A stretch of 64,000 bases of DNA from Bradyrhizobium iriomotense. GTDB taxonomy: Bacteria; Pseudomonadota; Alphaproteobacteria; Rhizobiales; Xanthobacteraceae. Shown here one piece after another: positions 27,853 to 36,651 of the stretch (positions within the stretch are counted from its first letter, which is position 1; each line of letters begins with the position of its first letter). The notes beneath the pieces are model-generated. The model was not told the DNA's origin, ran no database searches, and saw only the letters and a program-made list of their open reading frames with translations. Made by a program: the position numbers and the translations under genes. The DNA lies in contig NZ_JAFCLP010000007.1 of NCBI RefSeq assembly GCF_018129405.1, forward strand, positions 62,001 to 126,000, written 5' to 3'.

Positions 27853-29004
27853 TTACTCAAGCACCTGCTCCGCTTCCGTGACTGCGCAGAGAACATGATA
27901 GAACGACGACGCAGGAATGGTGTCGACCAGCGATTTGCCGTCGCGATCGAACTGATCGTACCAGCCGCCCCGAACGGGATGGCTGAGATAATGCCGTTCG
28001 AGCCGCACCAGCGCCACGCGCGCTTCCTCCGCCGCGCCCGCCTCGCCGGACTCGGCCTGCGCGATCCACGCTTTTGCGATCTCGGTCTGCGGCCACAGCC
28101 GGCGCGTGCTGCGGCGGATGTTGCCGCTCGCGTCGCCCTCGTCGATCAGGCAGCCCGTCGCCTCGTCGCGATAGCGCAGCGCCGTCGCCAGCAGCTCCGC
28201 GCGCCGCTGCCCGGTCGGACAACCCGTGATGCGCTCGAATCCCTTCAGCAGCCAGACCCATTCCGCCTGATGGCCCGGCTCGACGCTGACCGGCTCGATC
28301 TTCGACCAGTCCTCCTCGAAATACTCCGACAACACGTGCTTCTGCTTGTCGTAGAGGTTGGCGAGGAACAGTGCGAAGAACTCGCCGGCACGGTTCTGGA
28401 ACGACAGATCATGGGTTGCGTCGAAGCACGCGATCATGGCCTCGAACAGGTGCATGTGCGGGTTCTGCCGGCGCGGCAGCGAGACCGGAAGGCCTTCGTG
28501 GACGCCGCCATGCGGCGAGCGCAGGTGGCCGTCGAGGAAGGCGAGCAGCGCGTCGATCTCGGCGCGCACCTGCGCGTCCCTGTCGAGCGCGTAGACCGTC
28601 GCGAGCGCAAACAGGATGAAGGCATGGTCATAGGCATCGCGCCGGCCGTCCAGCACCGCGCCCTCCGGCGTCAGCCGGTGCACATAGCCGGGCCTGCCGT
28701 CGGGCGCCTTGGCCTTCGCCAGCAGGTGCTCCAGTCCCTCCAGCGCGATGGCGCGACCCTCAGGATACCAGCCCATCTGCGCTGCCTTGGCGTAGCACCA
28801 GATCTGCCGCGCCTGCACGAACACGCGCCGCGGCGCGGCGGCATCCGCCGTGCCGTCGCGGTGCAGCCGGTCGATGAAGCCGCCCATGGCATGATCCCAG
28901 CCGATGGTCGACCACAGCGGCATCGCGTCGTCGATCATACGGCGCTTCAGGCGCGCCACGACGCCGGCCGTCTCCTCCGCCGCCATGATCCGTTCCTCCG
29001 CCAT
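27853..29004 (-). CDS. AGE-family sugar epimerase/isomerase
   Basis: 383 residues, an (alpha/alpha)6-barrel of the N-acylglucosamine 2-epimerase / mannose isomerase type. Landmarks are RRVFVQARQIWCYAKAAQMG, DAYDHAFILFALA, and EPGHQAEWVWLL, which carries the catalytic-type His; RRLWPQTEIAKAW is near the end. It interconverts aldose/ketose or C2 epimers of free sugars. It is antisense to the surrounding liv/ligase genes and not obviously related to them. It could supply sugars for the glycan locus, which is inference. Confidence 0.88.
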   Translation of the reverse strand: MAEERIMAAEETAGVVARLKRRMIDDAMPLWSTIGWDHAMGGFIDRLHRDGTADAAAPRRVFVQARQIWCYAKAAQMGWYPEGRAIALEGLEHLLAKAKAPDGRPGYVHRLTPEGAVLDGRRDAYDHAFILFALATVYALDRDAQVRAEIDALLAFLDGHLRSPHGGVHEGLPVSLPRRQNPHMHLFEAMIACFDATHDLSFQNRAGEFFALFLANLYDKQKHVLSEYFEEDWSKIEPVSVEPGHQAEWVWLLKGFERITGCPTGQRRAELLATALRYRDEATGCLIDEGDASGNIRRSTRRLWPQTEIAKAWIAQAESGEAGAAEEARVALVRLERHYLSHPVRGGWYDQFDRDGKSLVDTIPASSFYHVLCAVTEAEQVLE

Positions 29005-29090
29005 CTCGCACTCCCCACGTCCCGACTATGGCCGTCTGATACCCATGCCAGCGGCGGCGTGCAACGGATGCCAACCCGGAAAGATCAGCC

Positions 29091-30314
29091 ATGACCGCCC
29101 ATTACGACGCCCTCGAGACGCGCGAGCAAGCTGCGCGCGAGGCCGAGCTATTTTCGCGCCTGCCCGGCGTGCTGCGAAGCGCGATGACGGCGCCCGCCTA
29201 TGCCGAGCGGCTCAAAGGCGTGGATCCGAGCGCCATGACCACGCGCGCGGCGCTGGCGCGCCTGCCGGTGCTGCGCAAGTCGGAACTGCCGGCCCTGCAC
29301 AAGGCCGCCGCGCCCTTCGGCGGCTTCGTGGCGGCGGCCCCTGGCTCGTTCGCGCGGCTCTTCACCTCCCCAGGGCCGATCTTCGAGCCGGAAGGGCGGC
29401 AGGCCGATCCGTGGCGCGGCGCGCGGGCGCTGTTCGCGGCCGGGTTCCGGGAAGGTGACATCGTGCTTAACACCTTCAGCTACCACCTCACGCCCGGCGG
29501 CTTCATCTTCGACGCGTCGGCGCGCGCGCTCGGTTGCGCGGTGATCCCAGCAGGTCCAGGCAACGCCGAGCAGCAATTCGAGCTGATCGAAGCCTACCGG
29601 CCCGTCGGCTACAGCGGCACGCCGGACTTCCTGAAGATCCTGCTCGATGCAGCGGCGACCGCGGGCCGCGACGTCTCCTCGATCAAGCGCGCGCTGGTCT
29701 CGGGCGCGGCCTTCCCGCCCTCGCTCCAGGCCGAGATCAAGGCGCGCGGCATCGACGCCTACCAGGCCTTCGGCACCGCCGATCTCGGTCTCATCGCCTT
29801 CGAGACCGAGGCCCGTGAAGGCATGATCGTGAACGAGGACCTGATCATGGAGATCGTCAGGCCCGGCACCGGCGATCCCGTGGCGCCGGGCGACGTCGGC
29901 GAGATCGTCGTCACCTCGCTCGACCCGCACCATCCCTGGATCCGCCTCGCGCTCGGCGACCTCACCGCCGCGCTGCCGGGCACCAGCCCCTGCGGTCGCA
30001 CCAACATGCGTATCAAGGGCTGGATGGGCCGCGCCGACCAGACCACGAAGATCAAAGGCATGTTCGTCCGTCCCGAGCAGGTCGCCGAGATCGGCAAGCG
30101 CCATCCCGCGCTCGGCCGGTTGCGCCTCGTCGTCACGCGCCAGGGCGAAACCGACGCGATGACGCTGAAAGCGGAAACGGCGGCGGCAAGCGAGACGCTG
30201 CGCGGGGAGATCGCGGGCACCTTGCGGGCGGTGACAAAGCTCGGCGGCGCGGTCGAGCTGGTCGGCCCCGGCGCGCTGCCGAACGACGGCAAGGTGATCG
30301 CGGACGAGCGCTAG
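29091..30314 (+). CDS. Phenylacetate-CoA ligase-like protein (PaaK family)
   Basis: 407 residues, adenylate-forming fold. PaaK-like landmarks are GYSGTPDFLKILLD, QAFGTADLGLIAFET, and RIKGWMGRADQTTKIKGMFV at the C-terminal domain hinge. The usual Ser/Thr/Gly P-loop (SSGTTG) is not seen; the matching place reads FTSPGPIFEPEG. It may therefore use a modified loop or act differently. It probably belongs with the liv/acyl-CoA synthetase operon despite the intervening minus-strand gene. Confidence 0.8.
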   Translation: MTAHYDALETREQAAREAELFSRLPGVLRSAMTAPAYAERLKGVDPSAMTTRAALARLPVLRKSELPALHKAAAPFGGFVAAAPGSFARLFTSPGPIFEPEGRQADPWRGARALFAAGFREGDIVLNTFSYHLTPGGFIFDASARALGCAVIPAGPGNAEQQFELIEAYRPVGYSGTPDFLKILLDAAATAGRDVSSIKRALVSGAAFPPSLQAEIKARGIDAYQAFGTADLGLIAFETEAREGMIVNEDLIMEIVRPGTGDPVAPGDVGEIVVTSLDPHHPWIRLALGDLTAALPGTSPCGRTNMRIKGWMGRADQTTKIKGMFVRPEQVAEIGKRHPALGRLRLVVTRQGETDAMTLKAETAAASETLRGEIAGTLRAVTKLGGAVELVGPGALPNDGKVIADER

Positions 30315-31408
30315 AATTTCCGGACGAGGTCGATCACCTCGTCTTGCTGGGCGCGCGTGATTTCTGCGAACATCGGCAGCGACAGGATCTGCCCCTGGTC
30401 GCGGTACGCATTCGGAAACTCTTCGGCGCGATGGCCGAGCCGCTGATACGCGGCCAGGAAGGGTAGCGCGGTTGGATAGTTGATCGCCGTCTGCACGCCA
30501 TTGGCACTGAGATGCGCCGCCAGCGCGTCGCGCCGCGGATGGCGGATCGTATAGAGGTGATAGACGTGGCTGCGCTCGGGAGCGACCCTGGGCACCCCCA
30601 CATCCTCGATCTGATTGAGGCCGGAATCATAGGCCCTGGCCGCATCCTGCCGCGCCTTGGTCCAGGCGGTCAGATGCGGCAGCTTGGCCGAGAGGATCCC
30701 CGCCTGCAGGCCGTCGAGCCGGCTGTTGATGCCCTCGATCTGGTGCTGATGCTTCACCAAGCCGCCATGACGCGCCACCATGGTCATGTGTTCGGCCAGC
30801 GCGCTGTCATTCGTGACGACCGCGCCGGCGTCTCCCATCGCACCGAGATTCTTGCCGGGGTAAAACGAATAGGTCGCGGCCGCGCCGAAGGTGCCGACCA
30901 TTTGCCCCTTGTAACGTGCCAGATGCGCCTGCGCGCAATCCTCGATCACCCACAATTTGTGCCTGGCTGCGATCGCCATGATCGCATCCATGTCGGCGGG
31001 CTGGCCGTAGAGATGGACGGGGATGATGCCGACAGTACGCGGCGTGATCGCTGCCTCGATCGCCGCCGGATCGATCGTGAAGGTCGTGTCGTCGGTATCG
31101 CAGAACACGACGTCGGCGCCCGCGTGCGTAATCATCGCCGCGGTCGAAATCCAGGAATGAGCGGTCGTGATCACCTGGTCGCCGGGCTTCACCTTCAGCG
31201 CTTTCATGGCAAGGTAGATCGCATCCGTTCCATTGGCGCAGGATACACAATGCCTGACCTCGGCGGCCTCGGCAAAGTCTCGCTCGAAAGCATCGACGTA
31301 GCTGCCGCGAATGAATGCGCTGCCGCTGATCACGCCGGCGATCGCCGTATCGATCTCGCTCTTGATCGTCTGATACTGCAGATTGAGATCGGCATAAGGC
31401 ACGGCCAT
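30311..31408 (-). CDS. DegT/DnrJ/EryC1/StrS sugar aminotransferase
   Basis: 365 residues. A PLP-dependent nucleotide-sugar aminotransferase; Lys186 in SFYPGKNLGAMGDAG is the Schiff-base residue. Other landmarks are CVSCANGTDAIYLAMKAL and the HSWISTAAMITHAG helix. It is last in the order dehydrogenase-acetyltransferase-aminotransferase, which resembles the WlbA/WlbB/WlbC (WbpB/D/E) route to a 2,3-diacetamido sugar. The 3' end overlaps the convergent PaaK-like gene by 4 bp. Confidence 0.9.
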   Translation of the reverse strand: MAVPYADLNLQYQTIKSEIDTAIAGVISGSAFIRGSYVDAFERDFAEAAEVRHCVSCANGTDAIYLAMKALKVKPGDQVITTAHSWISTAAMITHAGADVVFCDTDDTTFTIDPAAIEAAITPRTVGIIPVHLYGQPADMDAIMAIAARHKLWVIEDCAQAHLARYKGQMVGTFGAAATYSFYPGKNLGAMGDAGAVVTNDSALAEHMTMVARHGGLVKHQHQIEGINSRLDGLQAGILSAKLPHLTAWTKARQDAARAYDSGLNQIEDVGVPRVAPERSHVYHLYTIRHPRRDALAAHLSANGVQTAINYPTALPFLAAYQRLGHRAEEFPNAYRDQGQILSLPMFAEITRAQQDEVIDLVRKF

Positions 31409-31420
31409 CGATCCTGCTCC

Positions 31421-31888
31421 TCAACTTCTGCCCGGCAGCCGGCGCGCCGGATTGCCGGCATAGGTGCCCGACGTCGTAATGTCCTTGGTAACCACGGCGC
31501 CCGCGCCGATCACGACGTCGTCCGCGATCTTCACCGGCAGGATGGTGGCGTTCGAGCCGATCGACACCCGATTGCCGATCACCGTCTCGCGCCACAGTTC
31601 CTTGCGGCCCCGCGCCGGGCCGCCGGTCGAAAACGTATCGTTGACGAACATCACGCCATGACCGATGAAGCAGTCATCACCGATCGTCACCAGCTCGCAG
31701 ACAAACGCATGCGATTGCACGCGCGTCCGCGCGCCAATCACCACGCCCTTCTGAATCTCGGTGAACGGACCGACAAAGCAATCGTCGCCGATCTTGCAGC
31801 CATAGAGATTGCTGGGCTCGACGACCTTGACGCCGACACCGAAGGTGACGTCGCGAATGGCAGCCTGCTTTATGTCCGGCTTGCTCAC
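31421..31888 (-). CDS. Hexapeptide-repeat N-acetyltransferase (WlbB/WbpD-like)
   Basis: 155 residues of left-handed beta-helix repeats (for example IGDDCFVG and VVIGAGAVV). HGVMFVNDTF and AGNPAR match the sugar N-acetyltransferases WbpD/WlbB. It should acetylate the 3-amino group made by the neighbouring aminotransferase. It starts with GTG, sharing GTGA with the stop of the upstream dehydrogenase, so it is translationally coupled. Confidence 0.88.
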   Translation of the reverse strand: MSKPDIKQAAIRDVTFGVGVKVVEPSNLYGCKIGDDCFVGPFTEIQKGVVIGARTRVQSHAFVCELVTIGDDCFIGHGVMFVNDTFSTGGPARGRKELWRETVIGNRVSIGSNATILPVKIADDVVIGAGAVVTKDITTSGTYAGNPARRLPGRS

Positions 31889-32946
31889 AATGCGGCGCCC
31901 AGGCGGCTCAGGCGCGGCATGAACCGCAGCGGGACCTCCGCGCCGGTCTCGATCGATTCATACAGCGCGGAGATCAGTTCCAGGCTCTTGCGGCCCTCGA
32001 GCCCGTCGACCAGCGCAGCGCGCTGGTTCACCAGGCAGTCGACCACATGGTGATAATAGGCCTGATGGCCGAAGCCATAGACGTTGGGCGGATTGACCGA
32101 GAACTTCTCGACTACGTCCTTGTCGGACGGCAGCTCGTCGACGAAGCGCCAATGCCGGATCTGATTGACCGCGAAGCCGGAGATTTCCACCGTGCCCTTT
32201 TCTCCGAGGATCGAGAGCGATCCCTCCAGATCGGTCGGTCGCGCCGCTGTGGTGGCCTCGACAATTCCGAGAGCGCCGTTACGAAACTTCAACGTCGCAA
32301 CCGCAGTGTCCTCGGTCTCGATCTTCGCGAGCGCCGTCATCCCGCGCGCATGCACGCTGACGACGTCGCCGAAGAACCACTCCAGCATGTCGATGTGATG
32401 GCTCGCCTGGTTGGTGAGCACGCCGCCGTCATAGGCCCAGGTGCCGCGCCAGGCGTCCTGGTCGTAATAGGCCTGATCGCGGCACCAGCGTACGCGCACG
32501 GTGCCGAGAATTAGCTTGCCGAAACGGCCTGCCTCGAGCGCCTCGCGCGCCTTGACGACAGGAACATTGAAGCGGTTCTGCTTGACGATGAACATCTTCA
32601 CGCCCGCCTCGTCGCAGGCGCGGATCATATCGTCGGCATCCTGCAGCCGGAGCGCCATCGGCTTCTCGACGACGACATGCTTGCCGGCCCTGGCGCAGGC
32701 AATGACGTGCGCCGGATGCAGACCGCTCGGCGTCAGCACCGCGACCGCGTCGATGTCCTTGCGGGCGAGAAAGTCATCCATGTCGTAGACCGCCGGCACG
32801 CCGAATTTTCCGGCAATGGCATCGGCGCGTGCGCGGACGGGATCGCAGACCGCAACGAGGCTCGCACCTTCTACGTGATTGCCGCCCAAGAGGTCGGAGT
32901 GGCGTTTGGCAATTCGCCCGCAGCCAAGCAGCCCAAATCTAATCAT
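31885..32946 (-). CDS. Gfo/Idh/MocA-family sugar dehydrogenase
   Basis: 353 residues. The N-terminal NAD(P) Rossmann motif GLLGCGRIAKRH is at about residues 5-16, the catalytic EKP motif (VVEKPMAL) near residue 95, and the C-terminal domain contains YDGGVLTNQASHHIDMLEW. It is the first gene of the minus-strand trio. By analogy with WlbA/WbpB it may oxidise C3 of a UDP-N-acetyl-hexuronic acid. Overall similarity to WlbA is only moderate, so the substrate is unsure. Confidence 0.88.
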   Translation of the reverse strand: MIRFGLLGCGRIAKRHSDLLGGNHVEGASLVAVCDPVRARADAIAGKFGVPAVYDMDDFLARKDIDAVAVLTPSGLHPAHVIACARAGKHVVVEKPMALRLQDADDMIRACDEAGVKMFIVKQNRFNVPVVKAREALEAGRFGKLILGTVRVRWCRDQAYYDQDAWRGTWAYDGGVLTNQASHHIDMLEWFFGDVVSVHARGMTALAKIETEDTAVATLKFRNGALGIVEATTAARPTDLEGSLSILGEKGTVEISGFAVNQIRHWRFVDELPSDKDVVEKFSVNPPNVYGFGHQAYYHHVVDCLVNQRAALVDGLEGRKSLELISALYESIETGAEVPLRFMPRLSRLGAAL

Positions 32947-33332
32947 GCAGAGCCTTCATCATACCGGTAAACGCCGGTGATCGCGGACGGGGCCGGCCCA
33001 GGCAAGGCCCGACCGTCCGCAAGTGCCAGGTGGGTCAAATACAGGCAAAGCAGACGGCAAGGCAAGGCGAGCCGTGGACCAGGCAGCTCAAGGCCCGTGG
33101 CGCAACCATCCGGAGCAGGCACCGCGAGCGGTCCGCAATGCCCGGCCGGCTCCTGACGGAGCCGGTTCCGGCGCTGACGCGCCCATTTGCGGCGCGAAGA
33201 CGGCTCGATTCCGGGAAACTTGCGTGATCCGCCCCCCTGCCGTATCTAACGACTTGAAAAACGCGACGCTTTCGGCGGCTCGCCGCGGGGGTTAAGGGCC
33301 TGAAATTCCTTCCCCTTTTTGGATTCAGGACC
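32947..33332. other. Divergent intergenic region of glycan locus
   Basis: 386 bp separating the dehydrogenase trio from module A. It contains an 8-bp stem hairpin at 33146-33165 and no convincing gene. A weak promoter-like pair (TTGCGT at 33220, TATCTA at 33243, 17-bp spacing) faces module A but is too degenerate to call. Confidence 0.5.
33146..33165 (+). other. GC-rich hairpin in the leader region of module A
   Basis: CCGGCTCC (33146-33153) with GGAGCCGG (33158-33165), loop TGAC. There is no T tract, so it is more likely a structural leader element than a terminator. Confidence 0.35.
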
Positions 33333-34709
33333 TTGGCAGAAACCAGCCATCTCACCATCGCTGAGACCGAGACCATCGAGGAAGCCTTTCGGCGCCTCAA
33401 TGCCAACATGCTCGGTATCCTCTTCGCGCAGGATGCGACCGGACGAATCGTCGGCGCGGTGACCGATGGCGACATCCGCCGGCGGATGCTGACGGGCGTC
33501 ACGATCCACGACCAGTTGGCAGCCTGCATCAACCGCAACTTCGTGTGGGCAAAGGCCGGAGGACCGCGGGAGCAGATTCTCAAGCTGCTCGACCAGCGCG
33601 TGCACCTCGTGCCCATCCTCGATACCGAGGGCCGGCTGGTCGACGTGTTCAGCCGCGAGCTGTTCAACCTGTCGGAGGAGAGCGAGGTTTTCGCGCGCGC
33701 GCGCTCGCCGGTCCGCATCTCCTTCTCCGGCGGCGGCACCGATCTGACGCACTACTTCGTCGCCAATGACGGCGGCGCTGTGGTCAGCGCCACGATCAAG
33801 ATGTACGCGCATGCGACCTTGCGGCGCCGGCGCGATCCCCGCATCCGGATCTATTCGCATGATTTTCGCTGCACGGTCGAGGCCGACAATCTCGCCGAGC
33901 TCGGCACGGGCGGCGATCTCGCCCTGATCAAATCGGTGGTGCGGCTGATCAAGCCGACCTACGGGTTCGAGCTCGAGGTCTCCGCAGACTTCCCGGTCGG
34001 CTCCGGCCTCGGCGGCTCGGCGGTGGTCTCCTCCGCCATCATCGGCTGCTTCAACGAATTTCGCAGCGACCAATGGGATCGCCACGAGATCGCGGAAATG
34101 GCGTTTCAGGCCGAGCGGTTGATGCTGAACATTCCGGGCGGGTGGCAGGATCAATACGCCACCGTGTTTGGCGGCTTTAACCACATGGAGTTCTCCTCCG
34201 ACCAGAACACCATCGTACCGCTGCGTCTCGACCCCAACATCATCGCCGAGCTCGAGGAGAGCCTGTTGCTCTGCTACACCGGCGCAGGCCGTGACTCCGG
34301 AGCGATCCATCGCGACCAGAAGGCGCAGCACGAGACGACCGATGCGGTGACCGCCGCTGCCAAGCAGAAGGAGGTGACGCGCGAGATCCGCAAGCATCTG
34401 CTGCGTGGCCGGCTGCTGGATTGCGGGCGCCTCGTCGACGAAGCCTGGCACGCCAAGCGCAAGTTCAGCTCCAAGATCTCCTCCGGCGAGCTCGACGCCA
34501 TCTACGACTTCGCCAAGTCGCATGGCGCCGTCGGTGGCAAGCTGCTGGGCGCGGGCGGCGGCGGCTACTTCATGTTCTTCGTGCGTCCGTTCGAGCGCTA
34601 CCAGCTCATCGCGGCGCTGGAGCAGCGGGGGCATAGCTGCTCGCGCATCATGTTCGAAGAGAACGGACTACGGACGTGGAAATCGCGCTTTCCCGCGCGA
34701 CCCGCCTGA
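33333..34709 (+). CDS. CBS-domain-fused GHMP sugar kinase (HddA-like heptose kinase)
   Basis: 458 residues. Residues 1-115 form a CBS pair (VTDGDIRRRML at about 43-53). Residues 123-450 form a GHMP kinase with RSPVRISFSGGGTDLTHYF at the start, as in HddA heptose-7-phosphate kinases. The ATP-binding GSGLGGS motif is at 223-229 and LGAGGGGYFMFF near the end. The start is TTG, preceded by CAGGA. The CBS domain may bind adenine nucleotides and gate kinase activity; that is inference. It is the first gene of module A. Confidence 0.85.
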   Translation: MAETSHLTIAETETIEEAFRRLNANMLGILFAQDATGRIVGAVTDGDIRRRMLTGVTIHDQLAACINRNFVWAKAGGPREQILKLLDQRVHLVPILDTEGRLVDVFSRELFNLSEESEVFARARSPVRISFSGGGTDLTHYFVANDGGAVVSATIKMYAHATLRRRRDPRIRIYSHDFRCTVEADNLAELGTGGDLALIKSVVRLIKPTYGFELEVSADFPVGSGLGGSAVVSSAIIGCFNEFRSDQWDRHEIAEMAFQAERLMLNIPGGWQDQYATVFGGFNHMEFSSDQNTIVPLRLDPNIIAELEESLLLCYTGAGRDSGAIHRDQKAQHETTDAVTAAAKQKEVTREIRKHLLRGRLLDCGRLVDEAWHAKRKFSSKISSGELDAIYDFAKSHGAVGGKLLGAGGGGYFMFFVRPFERYQLIAALEQRGHSCSRIMFEENGLRTWKSRFPARPA

Positions 34710-34725
34710 CGTGTGTGAGACGAGA

Positions 34726-36651
34726 ATGTTAATGACACCGCCCAAAAAGCCGGCCCCAGTGCGTATCGGCAACCGCCTCCTGGGCGAGGACGAGCCCTGC
34801 TACATCATCGCCGAGATCGGCAACAACCACAACGGCGATTTCGACCGCGCCATCGCGCTGGTCGACGCCGCGGTCGCGGCCGGCGCGGATTGCGCCAAGT
34901 TCCAGATGCGAAAGCTCGATGAGGTCTATCGCGCCTCCTCGCTCTCCGGAAAGGATGACGACCTCGCCGTCGAGTACACGCTCGACCTGCTCCGCCGCTT
35001 CGAGCTGACGACGGAGCAGCACAAGAAGATCGCCGATTATTGCGCCTCGAAGGGCATTCAATATCTCTGCACGCCCTGGGACGCGAAGAGCGTCACGGTG
35101 CTCGAAGGTTTTGGCGTACAGGCCTACAAGGTCGCTTCTGCCGATTTGACCAACCTTCCCCTGCTCGTCCGGCTCGCCGCAACCGGCAAGACGCTCATCG
35201 TCTCGACCGGCATGAGCACCACGGACGAGATCAAAACCGTGGCAAAGTTCCTCGACGACCGCAACGCCGGTTATGTGCTGCTGCATTGCCAGAGCACCTA
35301 TCCCGCAGCGCTGTACAACATCCATCTGCGCTTCATGGAGACGCTGCGGGACATTCACCCGCTGGTCGGCTATTCCGGCCATGAGCGCGGCACCGCGGTG
35401 TCCACTGCGGCGGTCGCGCTCGGTGCCGTCGTGATCGAGCGTCACATCACGCTCGACCGCGCGATGGAGGGCCCGGACCATGCCGCGAGCCTGGAGCCGG
35501 AGGAGTTCAAGGCACTCGTCACCGGCATTCGCGAGGTGGAAGCGGCACGCGGCGAAAAGCTCGCCGAGCGCGCGCTCAGCCAGGGCGAGCTGATCAACCG
35601 CGAAAACCTCGCAAAGAGCCTCGTCGCTGCGCGCGACATCGAAGCCGGCACCGTCATCTCCGAGGACGACATCGCCGTGAAGAGCCCGGGCCAGGGCCTG
35701 TCGCCGCTGAAGATGCCGGCCCTGATCGGCAAGACTCTCAAGCGCAGGATTGCGGCCGACGACTATTTCTTCCAGAGCGATCTCGACGCGGGCGCCGCGA
35801 AGGCGCGACGCTACCGCTTCGACCGGCCCTGGGGCGTGCCGGTGCGCTATTACGACATCGAGCGCTTTCTCGAGATCTGCGAGCCCGACATCATCGAATT
35901 CCATCTCAGCTACAGCGACATGGAGCGCGATCCGACGGCCTATCTCTCCGGCACCTACGATCTCGGCTTGGTCGTGCATGCGCCGGAACTGTTCGCCGGC
36001 TCCAAGCTGATGGACCTCGCAACGCCCGACGAGGCGCTGCGCCGCTATTCGCTCGAGCAGACGCAGGCGGTGATCGACATCACCCGTGGCCTGAAGAAGT
36101 TCTTTCCCAAGACGAAACGTCCGCCGATCGTCGCCAATATCGGCGGCTTCACCATGGACGAGCCGCTGCCCCCGGAAGAGAAGGCCGAACGCTACCGCAT
36201 TTTCGCGCAGAGCCTGAAGGAGCTCGACATGGACGGCGTCGAGCTGACGCCGCAGACCATGGCGCCCTTCCCCTGGCATTTCGGCGGCCAGCGTCACCAG
36301 AACATCTTCATCTTCCCGGAAGAGTCGGCCGCGTTTTGCGCCAAGCACGATTTGCGCATGTGCGTTGACATCTCGCACACCAAACTCGCCGCCAATCATT
36401 TCGGCTTCGACTTCGCGCAAGGCCTCGCCCAGCTCGGCCCTCATACCGCGCATCTGCATTTCGGCGACGCCAAGGGGCTCGACGGCGAAGGCCTGCAGAT
36501 CGGCGAGGGTGAGATCGACTTCGACGAGATCGGACGGGTGCTGCGCAAGCATGCGCCAACCGCATCCTTCATCCCCGAGATCTGGCAGGGCCACAAGAAC
36601 ATGGGCGAAGGCTTCTGGACCGCGCTCGAGCGCCTCGAGGGACACATCTGA
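34726..36651 (+). CDS. NeuB-family synthase fused to SAF and C-terminal TIM-barrel domain
   Basis: 641 residues, against about 350 for a normal NeuB. The N-terminal synthase (about 25-270) has AEIGNNHNGDFDRA, AKFQMRK, HCQSTYPAA (near 187) and GYSGHE, as in PEP-condensing sialic/nonulosonic acid synthases. An SAF domain follows (about 291-350, SLVAARDIEAGTVI). Residues from about 367 form a sugar-isomerase-like TIM barrel with DIIEFHLSY, HLHFGDAKG and EIWQGHKN. The domain content implies PEP condensation onto an aldose and a second, coupled sugar step. The product is unknown. Confidence 0.85.
   Translation: MLMTPPKKPAPVRIGNRLLGEDEPCYIIAEIGNNHNGDFDRAIALVDAAVAAGADCAKFQMRKLDEVYRASSLSGKDDDLAVEYTLDLLRRFELTTEQHKKIADYCASKGIQYLCTPWDAKSVTVLEGFGVQAYKVASADLTNLPLLVRLAATGKTLIVSTGMSTTDEIKTVAKFLDDRNAGYVLLHCQSTYPAALYNIHLRFMETLRDIHPLVGYSGHERGTAVSTAAVALGAVVIERHITLDRAMEGPDHAASLEPEEFKALVTGIREVEAARGEKLAERALSQGELINRENLAKSLVAARDIEAGTVISEDDIAVKSPGQGLSPLKMPALIGKTLKRRIAADDYFFQSDLDAGAAKARRYRFDRPWGVPVRYYDIERFLEICEPDIIEFHLSYSDMERDPTAYLSGTYDLGLVVHAPELFAGSKLMDLATPDEALRRYSLEQTQAVIDITRGLKKFFPKTKRPPIVANIGGFTMDEPLPPEEKAERYRIFAQSLKELDMDGVELTPQTMAPFPWHFGGQRHQNIFIFPEESAAFCAKHDLRMCVDISHTKLAANHFGFDFAQGLAQLGPHTAHLHFGDAKGLDGEGLQIGEGEIDFDEIGRVLRKHAPTASFIPEIWQGHKNMGEGFWTALERLEGHI

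Noticed and set aside
31421-31888. The hexapeptide acetyltransferase as LegH of the legionaminic pathway
   Set aside because: It lies 20 kb away beside an aminotransferase and dehydrogenase that explain it better as a WlbB/WbpD-type enzyme; kept only as a possible alternative.
33023-33295. Open frame in the divergent intergenic region
   Set aside because: Short, rich in Arg/Gly/Ala of chance type, and spans the hairpin at 33146.
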